Shown in pieces: positions 53,239-62,892 of a stretch of 64,000 bases of DNA (the stretch's first letter is position 1; the number at the start of each line of letters is the position of its first letter). The stretch lies in assembly GCF_039523615.1 (NCBI RefSeq), contig NZ_BAAAFQ010000005.1, positions 124,001 to 188,000 of the forward strand, given 5' to 3'. This stretch comes from Psychrosphaera haliotis. Lineage in GTDB: Bacteria; Pseudomonadota; Gammaproteobacteria; Enterobacterales; Alteromonadaceae. Both the position numbers and the translations under genes were made by a program. The notes under the pieces are model-generated. The model was not told the DNA's origin. It saw nothing but the letters and a program-made list of their open reading frames with translations, and ran no database searches.

Positions 53239-54843
53239 TTACGCGGCGTTGCTTTTCATTCTTTGGCTAGCTTTATACTCGCGGTATGAGCCGTGGAAGA
53301 TGTCCATGCCTTGGTTTTTGATTTCAATAACGTGACTCGCCAATGAAGATACAAATTGTGTATCGTGGCTAACAAAAATAAGCGTACCGTCAAAGTCTTT
53401 AAGGGCGCTATTTAATGCTTCAATGGATTCCATATCTAAGTGGTTGGTTGGCTCATCCATAATTAATACGTTTAAGTCAGCCATCATTAGTTTTCCAAAT
53501 AAAAGACGATTTTTTTCACCACCAGAACAAACCTTAACTTTCTTTTCAAAGTCATCAGCGGTGAATAGTAAACGACCCAACATAGCACGAACCTGTAGGT
53601 CATCATGCTTTTTAGTACGCCATTGGCTTAACCAATCAAATAAGCTTAAGTCACAGTCAAAGTCAGTAGTGCTGTCCTGAGGGCAATAACCAATAGTGGC
53701 ATTTTCAGACCACTTTACGGTACCTTCATTCGATTTTAACTCTTCCATTAAACATCTTAGGAAGGTGGTTTTACCAGCACCGTTTTCACCAATAACCGCC
53801 AGTTTAGCGCCGGCTTCTAATATTAGGTTACCGTTTTGGAATAAAGGACCTTCGTCAAACCCATGGCCTAACTCTTCTAAAATAAGCACTTGGCGATGAA
53901 GCTTTTTGTCTTGTTTTAACATAATAGAAGGGGTGCGTCGGCTCGACGATTTAACTTCAGACAATTCAATTTTATCTAGTTTTTTAGCACGAGAGCTCGC
54001 TTGCTTAGCCTTTGATGCATTCGCCCCGAATCGAGCAACAAACGCTGTTAACTCTGCAATTTCAGCGCTCTTTTTATCATTTTCAGAAAGTAGCTGTTCG
54101 CGAATTAAGCTTGAAGCCGCAATAAAGTCTTCGTAATTGCCCGGGTAAATGCGCAATTCACCATAATCAATGTCGGCCATATGAGTACAAACAGAGTTTA
54201 AAAAGTGACGGTCATGCGAAATGATGATCATGGTACATTTACGTACGTTTAATACTTCAGCAAGCCAGTTGATTGAGTGAATGTCCAAGTTGTTGGTAGG
54301 TTCATCAAGCAATAAAATATCAGGATTTGAAAACAGCGCCTGTGCCAATAACACACGAACTTTCCAGCCAGGAGCAACCTGACTCATTAAACCAAAGTGA
54401 AACTCTTCAGCAATACCAGCTTCTAATAGGATCTCACCAGCGCGCGACTCTGCCGTGTAGCCATCCATTTCGGCAAATTCAGTTTCCAAGTCGGCTACTT
54501 TCATACCGTCTTCTTCTGACATTTCAGGCAATGAATAAATACGATCGCGTTCTTTTTTAACTTCCCAAAGCTTAGTATCGCCCATAATAACGGCGTCTAC
54601 TACGCTGTACTCTTCAAATGCAAACTGGTCCTGACTAAGCACACCGAGTTTATTTCCAGGCGTAATAGAAACGTTGCCTGACGTTGGTGAAAGGGCACCA
54701 CTAAGGATTTTCATGAAAGTAGACTTGCCGCAACCATTTGCGCCGATTAAGCCATATCGGTTGCCATGACCAAATTGTGCTGAAATGTTTTCGAATAGTG
54801 GCGTAGCGCCAAACTGCATGGTGATATTTGCGGTAGTAATCAC
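53239..54843 (-). CDS. ybiT: ABC-F translation factor YbiT
   Basis: A 534-residue soluble ABC-F ATPase without membrane domains, acting on the ribosome. Two nucleotide-binding domains: Walker A GANGCGKST and GENGAGKTT; Walker B LLLDEPTNNLD and LIMDEPTNHLD, each with the catalytic Glu; the arm and P-site linker lie between (about 220-315). High similarity to E. coli YbiT across its length (VTMQFG-type opening, QDQFAFEEYSV, LPEMSEEDG). YbiT eases stalled translation of particular nascent chains. A promoter with a GC-rich discriminator lies 78 bp upstream. Confidence 0.95.
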   Translation of the reverse strand: MITTANITMQFGATPLFENISAQFGHGNRYGLIGANGCGKSTFMKILSGALSPTSGNVSITPGNKLGVLSQDQFAFEEYSVVDAVIMGDTKLWEVKKERDRIYSLPEMSEEDGMKVADLETEFAEMDGYTAESRAGEILLEAGIAEEFHFGLMSQVAPGWKVRVLLAQALFSNPDILLLDEPTNNLDIHSINWLAEVLNVRKCTMIIISHDRHFLNSVCTHMADIDYGELRIYPGNYEDFIAASSLIREQLLSENDKKSAEIAELTAFVARFGANASKAKQASSRAKKLDKIELSEVKSSSRRTPSIMLKQDKKLHRQVLILEELGHGFDEGPLFQNGNLILEAGAKLAVIGENGAGKTTFLRCLMEELKSNEGTVKWSENATIGYCPQDSTTDFDCDLSLFDWLSQWRTKKHDDLQVRAMLGRLLFTADDFEKKVKVCSGGEKNRLLFGKLMMADLNVLIMDEPTNHLDMESIEALNSALKDFDGTLIFVSHDTQFVSSLASHVIEIKNQGMDIFHGSYREYKASQRMKSNAA

Positions 54844-54920
54844 TAGAAATGTCCTGATGTTATGGGCGTTCAGAACACAAAACTGGTCTGTTTGCCAGTT
54901 ATGCTAACTAGAGGGCGCGC

Positions 54921-54949
54921 ACTATACAGAGTAATCACTCTAAAGTCGA
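54921..54949 (-). promoter_or_regulatory. Sigma-70 promoter of ybiT
   Basis: Minus strand: -35 TCGACT (54949-54944), 17-bp spacer, -10 TATAGT (54926-54921), followed by GCGCGCC, a GC-rich discriminator typical of stringently controlled translation genes. Spacer holds the dyad AGAGT-AATC-ACTCT. Confidence 0.55.
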
Positions 54950-55126
54950 TGTTTAAGGCTAAATAATGCTCAATTTGTAAGCGTATTGTTTTAAGTGTGA
55001 TTTATTTTGTAAAAAGCGTAATGATTAGCAATTATAAATAAAAAATTGATAGTGTTTCTGTTATTAGCCTCATTGTTTTTGACTTTTCCATCCCTATTAT
55101 TACGGTAAATTCTAAAGGAGAATGTG

Positions 55127-55783
55127 ATGACACACCCAATTATTAGTGATTTAGAAAAAAGATATACGGCTAAACGATATAACAGTGATATGAAAGTATC
55201 GGCGGAAGATTTGGCTGTACTTTATGAGGCAATGCGCTTGTCACCATCGTCAATTAATTCACAGCCTTGGAAGTTTATCGTGATAGAAAGCGACGCTGCG
55301 AAACAGCGCTTACATGACTCTTACGAAAATATGTTCCAATTTAACCAACCGCACGCAAAAGCGGCGTCTCATACTATTCTTTTTGCCTATAATCCAAAAT
55401 ATACTCGCGATGATTACGCCGCAGTAGTTGATAAAGGTATTGAAGATGCAAGAACACCTAAAGAAGAGCGTGAGCAAGCATTTGGTGCGTTTGCATTTGT
55501 AGATTTAAATACAGACGAGAATGGTAATAATGCAGAATGGACAAAGGCCCAGCTTTATTTAGCGTTGGGTAATACAATGCATACGCTAGCACGCCTAGGA
55601 ATAGATTCTACGCCAATGGAAGGGGTAGATAAGGATAAGTTGGGAGAGATATTTGCTGATGAGCTTGACGGTTACATTTGTGAAGTTGCGTTGGCATTTG
55701 GTTATCACCATAAAGACGAAGATTATAACGCTGCATTGCCTAAGTCTCGATTAAACATGGATAAAGTACTAACTGTGCTTTAA
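55127..55783 (+). CDS. Nitroreductase-family NAD(P)H flavoprotein, NfsB-like
   Basis: A 218-residue FMN enzyme: N-terminal RYTAKRYNSD and SPSSINSQPWKF bind FMN phosphate and ring; C-terminal MEGVDKDKL and GYICEVALAFGYHHKDEDY fit NfsB/FRase I type oxygen-insensitive nitroreductases. Start ATG 55127 is 6 bp after AAGGAG; a GTG directly before is less likely. Reduces nitroaromatics or quinones. Convergent with the diguanylate cyclase. Confidence 0.88.
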   Translation: MTHPIISDLEKRYTAKRYNSDMKVSAEDLAVLYEAMRLSPSSINSQPWKFIVIESDAAKQRLHDSYENMFQFNQPHAKAASHTILFAYNPKYTRDDYAAVVDKGIEDARTPKEEREQAFGAFAFVDLNTDENGNNAEWTKAQLYLALGNTMHTLARLGIDSTPMEGVDKDKLGEIFADELDGYICEVALAFGYHHKDEDYNAALPKSRLNMDKVLTVL

Positions 55784-55836
55784 ATAGCATTGATAACGAA
55801 ATAGTACTGGTTATGTTAAAACAAACTTTTTAATCG

Positions 55837-57654
55837 TTATGTTAGTAAAGTGTGTGGTTCACTCAATGTTTGGCTTTTTTGTTGAGTCCAACCACATACT
55901 TTGTTTTTGCCTGTGTGCTTTGCTGTATAAAGGGCAATGTCGGCATAGTTGATTAGTTTTTCCGTTGTTAATGCAACTAAATTTAGGTTACCTATTTCAG
56001 GTGACTCTTGATTGCCTTCTGATCCTGCAACACCTACGCTGACAGTCAAGTTCGAGTGCATTTGCTTTATTTCCAGTTTCACATTTTGTAATGCTTTTCT
56101 AAGGCGTTCGGCCTGCAATAACGCTTGATGTTGTGTGGTTTCCGGCAAAAACAAAATAAACTCTTCACCACCCCATCTAGCAACAACATCGCCTTTGCGA
56201 GCGGTTTCTTTTAAACATTTAGCGATAGATACTAAAACCTCATCACCATAGGCGTGACCAAAGCTATCGTTGATGTTTTTGAAATCGTCTACATCAATGA
56301 GAACAATTGATGCATCTCGACTTTCTCGCACAATATTGGTCCAAATTGGCAATGTCACCTGATTAAACCCAAGGCGATTATTAACTTGCGTTAACGAGTC
56401 AGTGCGGGCAAAACGTTCTGCAATTATTTTATCAAGTTGAGCCATTCTAAATTGGCGAGCAAGAATGACGGCCAGTAATATTGCTTCAAGTGCCACGCCT
56501 ACTTCAATTACTTTAAAGGTTACATCATTGTAGGGTACTAAAAATCCACCAACCGCAAGGGTGGAAATCGTGATACAAATAGCTGCTAGTACCGATGAAA
56601 AAAGAAAGATAACAGCAAATGGTTTATCTGTCTTTAAAGCTGAAAGACCCATAGCAACAAAAAGCACCACAAATCCGCTATTTAAGATAAAAGCTAAAAT
56701 GACGGAAAAAGCCAATTGGTTAAAGATAAAACCAAGTAACATGCCCGCCGGGATTACTATTGTTGTTCGAGTTACAATTTTATCTAAAAGCGGAGCGTAT
56801 TGTTTTGTATCTAAAAGCTGTCTAGCAAAGTGCAAACCAGCAACGCTGTAGGTAAGCATTAATGTGATATCCACCCAGTCTTGCCAATAAGGCCCAAAGT
56901 CAGGCGTGTAAACTGCGTGAATATGTCCAGTATAAGATAAACTATTTAGTACAAATCCAATGAGGTAAAGTGAGTACAAGCCGTAAATTTTTTGTTTAAC
57001 AAAGAAGAACAAAACTAGGTTATATAAACCAAGGGCAGCCATAATTCCCCATAAAATTCCATATTGGTAACCCGTTGAGATATCCCGAGAAATTGCGGCC
57101 TGGCTTTCGCTGAATCGCACCGGCAATGCCATTGGACCAATAGATTCAACTCGAATTAAAATCTCTGTTATGCCTGGATTATAGTCATGTTCAAAACCAT
57201 AAAAGCGATATTGCATAGGTCTTTCATCAAAGGGAACAGCGTCGCCACCGGGTATATGTCGTTGTAGTTGACCATCTTGTAGTAAATATGTGTCCACATA
57301 ATCTAACCACGGTGTTTCTATCGAAAGACGATAATTAATGGAGTTGATTTGTGTATTGTTAACTTTAAACTTCAGCCAAACAGGGTCTACGCCTATTCCC
57401 AGCGCGATTGAGTCACTGCTGCCTGTTTTCACTTGTGTTGAAGAAAAGTGTTGTTGCGCTTGCTGGAAAGTTAAGCGGGTGTTTTGTTCCTGAAAATATT
57501 GAATAAGCTTACCAGGAGTACCACTTTGGTAAGCTGGAATTTTGATAATAGACGATGCCGCTTCCCCTGAAGCGAAGGCATTGGCGTAACTAGTTGTTAG
57601 CACTATAGATAGGAATAAAATGAGCAATTTAATACTCTGGGGAAAATACTTCAT
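55837..57654 (-). CDS. Membrane diguanylate cyclase with 7TMR-DISM sensor
   Basis: A 605-residue paralogue of the cyclase at 31069: signal peptide to about 28, periplasmic DISM extracellular domain (about 35-180), seven membrane helices (about 200-400), GGDEF domain with GGEEF at 495-499 and I-site RKGD. Makes cyclic di-GMP. Followed downstream by nothing on its strand and preceded by a periplasmic-binding-like gene on the same strand with a 107-bp gap, a possible sensor partner. Confidence 0.93.
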   Translation of the reverse strand: MKYFPQSIKLLILFLSIVLTTSYANAFASGEAASSIIKIPAYQSGTPGKLIQYFQEQNTRLTFQQAQQHFSSTQVKTGSSDSIALGIGVDPVWLKFKVNNTQINSINYRLSIETPWLDYVDTYLLQDGQLQRHIPGGDAVPFDERPMQYRFYGFEHDYNPGITEILIRVESIGPMALPVRFSESQAAISRDISTGYQYGILWGIMAALGLYNLVLFFFVKQKIYGLYSLYLIGFVLNSLSYTGHIHAVYTPDFGPYWQDWVDITLMLTYSVAGLHFARQLLDTKQYAPLLDKIVTRTTIVIPAGMLLGFIFNQLAFSVILAFILNSGFVVLFVAMGLSALKTDKPFAVIFLFSSVLAAICITISTLAVGGFLVPYNDVTFKVIEVGVALEAILLAVILARQFRMAQLDKIIAERFARTDSLTQVNNRLGFNQVTLPIWTNIVRESRDASIVLIDVDDFKNINDSFGHAYGDEVLVSIAKCLKETARKGDVVARWGGEEFILFLPETTQHQALLQAERLRKALQNVKLEIKQMHSNLTVSVGVAGSEGNQESPEIGNLNLVALTTEKLINYADIALYTAKHTGKNKVCGWTQQKSQTLSEPHTLLT

Positions 57655-57761
57655 GTTTACCTTTATGACAACTTTCGCAACGTCCTGTTAAATCAGGTTA
57701 CAAAATCAAGAATAATAAAAAGGCGGTAATTTAAACGATTTGCTCTGTTTACTCAACGCAT

Positions 57762-58526
57762 TTATGAGGCCGAGCCTACTTCTTTAGCAATTGATAAATA
57801 GGCTTCTTCAAGCTTTTTCATCACATTTCTAGCGTCTTTAACATTACTATTGAGTATAAAAAACAAGTCAAGTTCATCAATAACAATATGATTAAATTTG
57901 TTTTTTTCTGAGGTGGTTGTTATATGGTCACTGGCTACCTTGTAGGTTAACGCATATTCACCTCTTCCTTTTTCTAATGCGGTGATAGCTCTTTGGTGAT
58001 TTGATACATTAATTACTTTCTTTGACAATGATGAAAAGGTTTCTTTTAAACCGCCATAGGTGTAGCCAGTTAGTAAGATTAGATCTTTGTTTTTTAGTTC
58101 CGCTATTGATTTGATTGGAGAACTTGTATTTTTCCATTCAACTTGAAGTTGCAATGTAGCAACGGGCATAGCGCTAATAACAAATTGGTTTTTGTCTGTA
58201 ACTAACTCTTTCACCGCGATAGAGAAGTTATTTCTGTCTTGGTTTAAATTGAAAATGGCTCGTAGATTAGGGAACTCATGAGCTTGATATTTTATGCCAC
58301 TCACTATTGAGACTTTATTCATTAACGTTACTAGATCGCCAGTCGCCTGACCGTCTTCATTTAAATAAACCAGTGGGGGAAAATCCATAAAAGCCCAATG
58401 CAACACAAATGGTGCGCTTGGTTTGCGCATAGGTTCTAACAACTTGGTATTTTCAGCTGCTATTAAAGGATTGGCTAAAAAACTAGATAATAGCATTAAC
58501 GGAAGAAACAAGAATAAACGAAGCAT
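57762..58526 (-). CDS. Periplasmic solute-binding-like protein (SBP_bac_3 type)
   Basis: A 254-residue secreted protein, signal peptide cleaved near residue 23 (NPLIAA). The body resembles extracellular solute-binding proteins of polar amino-acid ABC transporters: FPPLVYLNEDGQATGDLVTLMNKV and later two-lobe elements (LTGYTYGGLKE, ALEKGRGEYALTYK). No ABC permease or ATPase on this strand. Many Alteromonadales have such orphan proteins feeding ligand to membrane signalling proteins; the DISM cyclase downstream is a candidate. Function uncertain. Confidence 0.75.
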   Translation of the reverse strand: MLRLFLFLPLMLLSSFLANPLIAAENTKLLEPMRKPSAPFVLHWAFMDFPPLVYLNEDGQATGDLVTLMNKVSIVSGIKYQAHEFPNLRAIFNLNQDRNNFSIAVKELVTDKNQFVISAMPVATLQLQVEWKNTSSPIKSIAELKNKDLILLTGYTYGGLKETFSSLSKKVINVSNHQRAITALEKGRGEYALTYKVASDHITTTSEKNKFNHIVIDELDLFFILNSNVKDARNVMKKLEEAYLSIAKEVGSAS

Positions 58527-58690
58527 ATGTAGTCCTTTAGTCTCATGCGTATGTTTTAGAAACGTTTTAACACATTTTAAAAATAGGTTTTTAGTGCATT
58601 TTATTACTAATTTGGCTATTTTAGAGCACTAAAATATTGTCGATATGACTTTAGTATAATCGCCAATTTAAAATTTAAACAGGGACGTTG

Positions 58691-59641
58691 ATGTTAAAAG
58701 TAAACCTTCTAGAAAAACACTATCAAAACGTTACAGCCGTTAATGGCTTGTCATTTGATGTGAGCCCAGGTGAAATATTTGCGCTGTTAGGCCCCAATGG
58801 AGCAGGAAAGTCATCACTAGTAAAAATGTTAGTGGGGTTTACGCAACCTGACAGTGGTTCCATTTTGTTATCCGACAGCTCAGAAAGTTACACATCAATC
58901 CCTTCTCATTTATTAGGCTATTTACCCGAAGATAGAGGTTTATATCCAGAAAAAACCGTAAAACAAAATTTAGAGTTTTTTGCAACATTACAGGGCGTTA
59001 GTAAAAGCGACTTTGAAGAGCGTTGCGCTTATTGGTTAGATAAATTCAGTTTAACCAGCCGTGTAGATGAACAACTTAAAGCGTTATCAAAAGGTAACCA
59101 GCAAAAAGTTCAGCTTATTAGTGCGGTTTTGCATCAGCCAAAATGGGTTATTCTTGATGAGCCATTTTCAGGTTTAGACCCAATTAACCAAGAGCTAGTT
59201 GTACAGTTTTTAGCAGAGCTGAAACAACAAGGCATGACCGTAATTCTTAGTGCACACCAAATGGCAATGGTAGAGAAATTAGCTGACAGGGTTTTATTAT
59301 TAAACCAAGGTTCAGCTGTTATCTACGGTGATTTGGAAGATATATTACTAGCAAAACAAGCTGCTGTGATTCATGTTCGCTACACGCCCGACCAACCTTT
59401 AGGACCGCTGGATAATTTAAACAGTCAATATACAGTAGAACTAATCAAAGCTAATCAGTTACTTATCACACTGCAAAAAGATCAGACCTTAAATGAGTTG
59501 TTGCCACTACTTAGTGAAATTGGCAACGTGGTTGAACTAAAGAACCAGTCGCAAACATTACATACAATTTATTTAAATGCTGTTGCGAGTCATAACTCTG
59601 AATCGAGTAATAGTGCAGATCTTGATGAAGGAAAATCGTAA
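58691..59641 (+). CDS. ABC transporter ATPase, NatA-like
   Basis: A 316-residue ATPase with Walker A LLGPNGAGKSS, signature LSKGNQQKVQL and Walker B WVILDEPFSGLDP; a C-terminal extension ends in Asp/Glu/Ser-rich residues. Belongs to the ABC-2 (Na+ exporter NatA or antibiotic) branch. ATG 58691 after CAGGGA. The stop TAA overlaps the permease ATG by one base, so translation is coupled. The operon continues through an SPFH protein and an unknown protein. Confidence 0.93.
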   Translation: MLKVNLLEKHYQNVTAVNGLSFDVSPGEIFALLGPNGAGKSSLVKMLVGFTQPDSGSILLSDSSESYTSIPSHLLGYLPEDRGLYPEKTVKQNLEFFATLQGVSKSDFEERCAYWLDKFSLTSRVDEQLKALSKGNQQKVQLISAVLHQPKWVILDEPFSGLDPINQELVVQFLAELKQQGMTVILSAHQMAMVEKLADRVLLLNQGSAVIYGDLEDILLAKQAAVIHVRYTPDQPLGPLDNLNSQYTVELIKANQLLITLQKDQTLNELLPLLSEIGNVVELKNQSQTLHTIYLNAVASHNSESSNSADLDEGKS

Positions 59642-60885
59642 TGAAAAAAAATAACTCACTTAACCTTAACCTTGACCTTAGGCAAAGCTGGACAGTGGCA
59701 AAATGGGAGTTTTTGCACTTTTTTAAGCTTAAGCAAGAAGTTATCGGAAAGCTCATTATGTTGGCCGCCTGTTTAGTCATTTATTTTGTAGCCAATAAAA
59801 GTCAACAATTAGACGACGTATATAAAGTAGCAACGAGCCAACACTTTGAAGTGAACAAAGCTTTGCCTAATGCTGGCGCTTTTCAATTTATAAAGGTGGA
59901 CAACCTGCAAGAGGTTTTAGATGCCTTATCAGAAGAGGGTAAGTTTGATGCAACGCTTGAATTGAATAAACCAAGCGATGAGTCAAAAGACTTCCAGAGT
60001 GTTGACGCTTCAATTACCACGACTGAAAAGTCGAATTGGCAAAATCAGCTGGTAGCACTTATTAATGCAGAATTACAGGCTGTAAAGTTTGACCAACTTA
60101 ACTTAACCACCGAACAGCAAGTTGCTCTGAGTACGCCAATCAATATCGATCATAAAGTTCTTGATGACTTATTAAAAAATGAAGCAGACAAAACACAAAC
60201 CATCACGGCGTATGGTGTTTTATTTTTATTGGTTGTTGCTGTGTTTGGCGTATTTGGTCAGCTTTTTGTAAGTATTACCGGAGAAAAGCAAAACAGAGTT
60301 ACCGAGCAATTAATGGCAACAATGACGCCACAAACATGGATAGATGGGAAACTTTTGGGGCAAATTCTATTTGCTGTAAAAACAATGGTTGGCACGCTAC
60401 TTTCAATTGTCATATCGTTTTTGTTTTTCTCTGTTGTGATTAAACAACAGTCTTTTGACCTGAATATTATTAATTGGTCACTTTTACCTTGGTTATTTGC
60501 GTTTGCAATCGCTGGACTTTCAATATGTGCGGCGTTTATGGCGGCGATAGCATCGGCAATAGACGATCCTAATCACAGTGGTAAAAGTGGCTTGATGATC
60601 TTGCCACTAGTTCCAGTCGCACTAACGTTCTTTTTAATAGACGCTCCAAATAGCGTTATTACTGTATTTTTAAGTTACCTGCCTATTACATCATTTGCGG
60701 TTATGCCGGTAAGAATGTCACTGGTAGAACTAGCGGTTTGGGAACCTATATTGTCGCTCATATTTAGCCTTGTATGTTTTTATTATTTTAGAATACTGGC
60801 GGCAAGAGTCTTCAAAATGGGCATGAATATGTATGGCAAAGAGCCGACATTAAAAGATATGTTAAAAGCAACCTACAAAGGTTAA
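59641..60885 (+). CDS. ABC-2 permease, NatB-like
   Basis: A 414-residue permease: a first helix at about 38-56, a large extracytoplasmic loop (about 60-185) rich in charged residues, then five helices to about 390 and a short basic tail. This topology fits NatB-type ABC2_membrane_3 permeases. It partners the ATPase with a one-base overlap. Substrate unknown: sodium, a lipid, a peptide or an envelope component are all possible. Confidence 0.88.
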   Translation: MKKNNSLNLNLDLRQSWTVAKWEFLHFFKLKQEVIGKLIMLAACLVIYFVANKSQQLDDVYKVATSQHFEVNKALPNAGAFQFIKVDNLQEVLDALSEEGKFDATLELNKPSDESKDFQSVDASITTTEKSNWQNQLVALINAELQAVKFDQLNLTTEQQVALSTPINIDHKVLDDLLKNEADKTQTITAYGVLFLLVVAVFGVFGQLFVSITGEKQNRVTEQLMATMTPQTWIDGKLLGQILFAVKTMVGTLLSIVISFLFFSVVIKQQSFDLNIINWSLLPWLFAFAIAGLSICAAFMAAIASAIDDPNHSGKSGLMILPLVPVALTFFLIDAPNSVITVFLSYLPITSFAVMPVRMSLVELAVWEPILSLIFSLVCFYYFRILAARVFKMGMNMYGKEPTLKDMLKATYKG

Positions 60886-60907
60886 TTAGTTAAAAAAGGA
60901 AGTAACA

Positions 60908-61816
60908 ATGGACATGACTAATCCAACAAAAAAAAGCACAAGCGGAAAGAACTTATTTAAATCACTTTCATTCAAGAAAGTTGTACCAGGGGTATTAGCC
61001 TTAATAGCAATATTAAACTCTTATTTTATTGTTATTGAAGGACACGTAGGGGTTGTAAAACGCTTTGGTGAAGCTAAACATCAAGAAAACCCAGGGCTAC
61101 ACTTTAAAATTCCATTTATTGAAACCGTTGAATTAATTGAAGTTAGAACGCGTAAAAACGCTGAAAAGATGGCTTCAAGTACTAAAGAGCAAATGCCAGT
61201 GACGATTGAAGTGTCAGTCAACTGGACGGTAAACAAAGAAGCGGCGCTTGATTTGTTTAAGCGCTATGGCGGTTTAACTCAGTTTGAGCAACGTATTTTA
61301 GATCCTCGCTTTCGTTCAGCGACAAAAGATACCATTCCACAATTTGAAGCAGAGCAATTAATCCAAGACCGAGCTACGGCCATTCAAGGTATTGAGCGTC
61401 GTTTAACGGCTGAAATGGAAGGTTTTCCAGTTATTGTTGATAACATTCAAATTGAAAACATTGTATTGCCAACTAAGTACATTAATTCGATTGAAATTAA
61501 ACAAACAGAAAAGAACTTAGTCGCAGCGGAAGAGCATAAACTTGAACGCCAACGCTTAGAAGCCTTACGAGCAGTTAACACGGCAGATGCCCGCGCAAAA
61601 GGCATATTAAAAGTAGCAGAAGCGGAAGCTCAATCGATTTTACTTAAAGGTAAAGCCGAAGCACAAGCCATTGAAGCGAAAGCAAAAGCACTTAAAAACA
61701 ACCCATTAATTGTTAAGTTGACCGAAGCCCAAGCATGGGACGGAAAATTACCTTCAACGATGATGGGCGAGGGCGCGATGCCAATTATGGATTTAAGAAA
61801 CAAAGACGGACAATAA
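60908..61816 (+). CDS. SPFH/Band-7 (prohibitin/HflK-like) membrane protein
   Basis: A 302-residue protein: one N-terminal membrane helix (about 27-46), SPFH domain (VGVVKRFGEAKHQENPGLHFKIPF form) and a long charged coiled coil of KAEAEA type (about 205-270), closing in a short hydrophobic stretch. Prohibitin-like proteins form ring scaffolds that organise membrane microdomains or restrain FtsH. It is 22 bp after the permease, and the unknown gene begins inside its stop codon. No FtsH, HflC or NfeD gene accompanies it, so its partner here is likely the ABC transporter or the next gene product. Confidence 0.88.
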   Translation: MDMTNPTKKSTSGKNLFKSLSFKKVVPGVLALIAILNSYFIVIEGHVGVVKRFGEAKHQENPGLHFKIPFIETVELIEVRTRKNAEKMASSTKEQMPVTIEVSVNWTVNKEAALDLFKRYGGLTQFEQRILDPRFRSATKDTIPQFEAEQLIQDRATAIQGIERRLTAEMEGFPVIVDNIQIENIVLPTKYINSIEIKQTEKNLVAAEEHKLERQRLEALRAVNTADARAKGILKVAEAEAQSILLKGKAEAQAIEAKAKALKNNPLIVKLTEAQAWDGKLPSTMMGEGAMPIMDLRNKDGQ

Positions 61817-62892
61817 TGCCTTTTCTATTAAAAAGGCGATTAAAACAAGGGGCTGCATTAGCGGCCCTTGTTTTTATTTTTATAAACTCCAACATGTTGC
61901 TGGCTTTTAACCAAGATGTAAAATTTGATAAAGGCCTATCAACCCTATCTCCAACCTTATTGTCACAGATTTCATTTGCGCCTGAGGCTATTCGCACACA
62001 CCCAGAAAGCAGCGCAAAAGTGCTTCTTAGGTACGAATTATTCGGTTATGGCAAGGACATACCCAAAGCGGTTCAGGCTGCTATTATTGATAATGAAAAA
62101 GTGATTTGGCAAGGTTCTGGTCTTTATACAGATATTGTTTTCTCTAACAATGGAAGCGCCATATTGGTTGCTGAAATATCATCAACTCAACGCACTTTTT
62201 ATACTTACAAACGAGGCGATAATAAGGTATCTGAAAAACAGGTTTTGTTCCCACAACCTATCGACATGACATTCCACTACCATGGCCATACTCAGTTTTT
62301 AATTAGTAATGATGCTCAGTATTTATTGTCTTTTAGAGCAAAAGTAGATGATGGATTGCGTGATATAAAATTATGCACCTTAGGTGACTCTCCGTCGATG
62401 CATTTAGATGAAACGTTATGTTGGTCTTACGACGATGCGTTATCAAAATCTTTACATGGTTATGCGGTTAGCAATCTATGGCTAGGCGATAACAATGAGC
62501 TCTATACCGTTTCCTATAAAAACCAATATCAAAAAGCGATTTTGGACGGAAAAACGACATATCAGACTAACTCCTTGGGCGTATTATCTAAAATCAAAAA
62601 TGGCAGCGTAACTTGGCAGTCAAAACTTTCACCAGAAGTTAATTGGGAGTCAGTTGGATTTGAAGGTTTTAGTGATTTAATCATTTTAAAAACGAGCGAC
62701 TCTATAAGCATTTACAGTAAGCTTAATGGCGAGCAATTATGGTCTGCGGGTGTCAACGACTTTACGCGACCATTGGCTCCGTTATACAAGGTATTTATTG
62801 AGGGTGGGGTATTGATTATGCCAAGTAAAAATGGCGTCGATCGTTCTATAAAACTCGCATTAGGTACAGTGCGTTCCAGCCTACAAAAATAG
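61816..62892 (+). CDS. Anchored or exported protein of unknown function, possible beta-propeller
   Basis: A 358-residue protein whose ATG shares a base with the SPFH stop. The N-terminus has a signal anchor (ALAALVFIFINSNMLLAF); the rest is beta-rich with WD/PQQ-like short repeats (GEQLWSAGVN, NGSVTWQSKL) suggesting an extracytoplasmic propeller. Two cysteines (LCTLG, ETLCW) could form a disulfide. I do not recognise the family. The 3' end overlaps the convergent DUF3307 gene by 47 bp. Confidence 0.72.
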   Translation: MPFLLKRRLKQGAALAALVFIFINSNMLLAFNQDVKFDKGLSTLSPTLLSQISFAPEAIRTHPESSAKVLLRYELFGYGKDIPKAVQAAIIDNEKVIWQGSGLYTDIVFSNNGSAILVAEISSTQRTFYTYKRGDNKVSEKQVLFPQPIDMTFHYHGHTQFLISNDAQYLLSFRAKVDDGLRDIKLCTLGDSPSMHLDETLCWSYDDALSKSLHGYAVSNLWLGDNNELYTVSYKNQYQKAILDGKTTYQTNSLGVLSKIKNGSVTWQSKLSPEVNWESVGFEGFSDLIILKTSDSISIYSKLNGEQLWSAGVNDFTRPLAPLYKVFIEGGVLIMPSKNGVDRSIKLALGTVRSSLQK

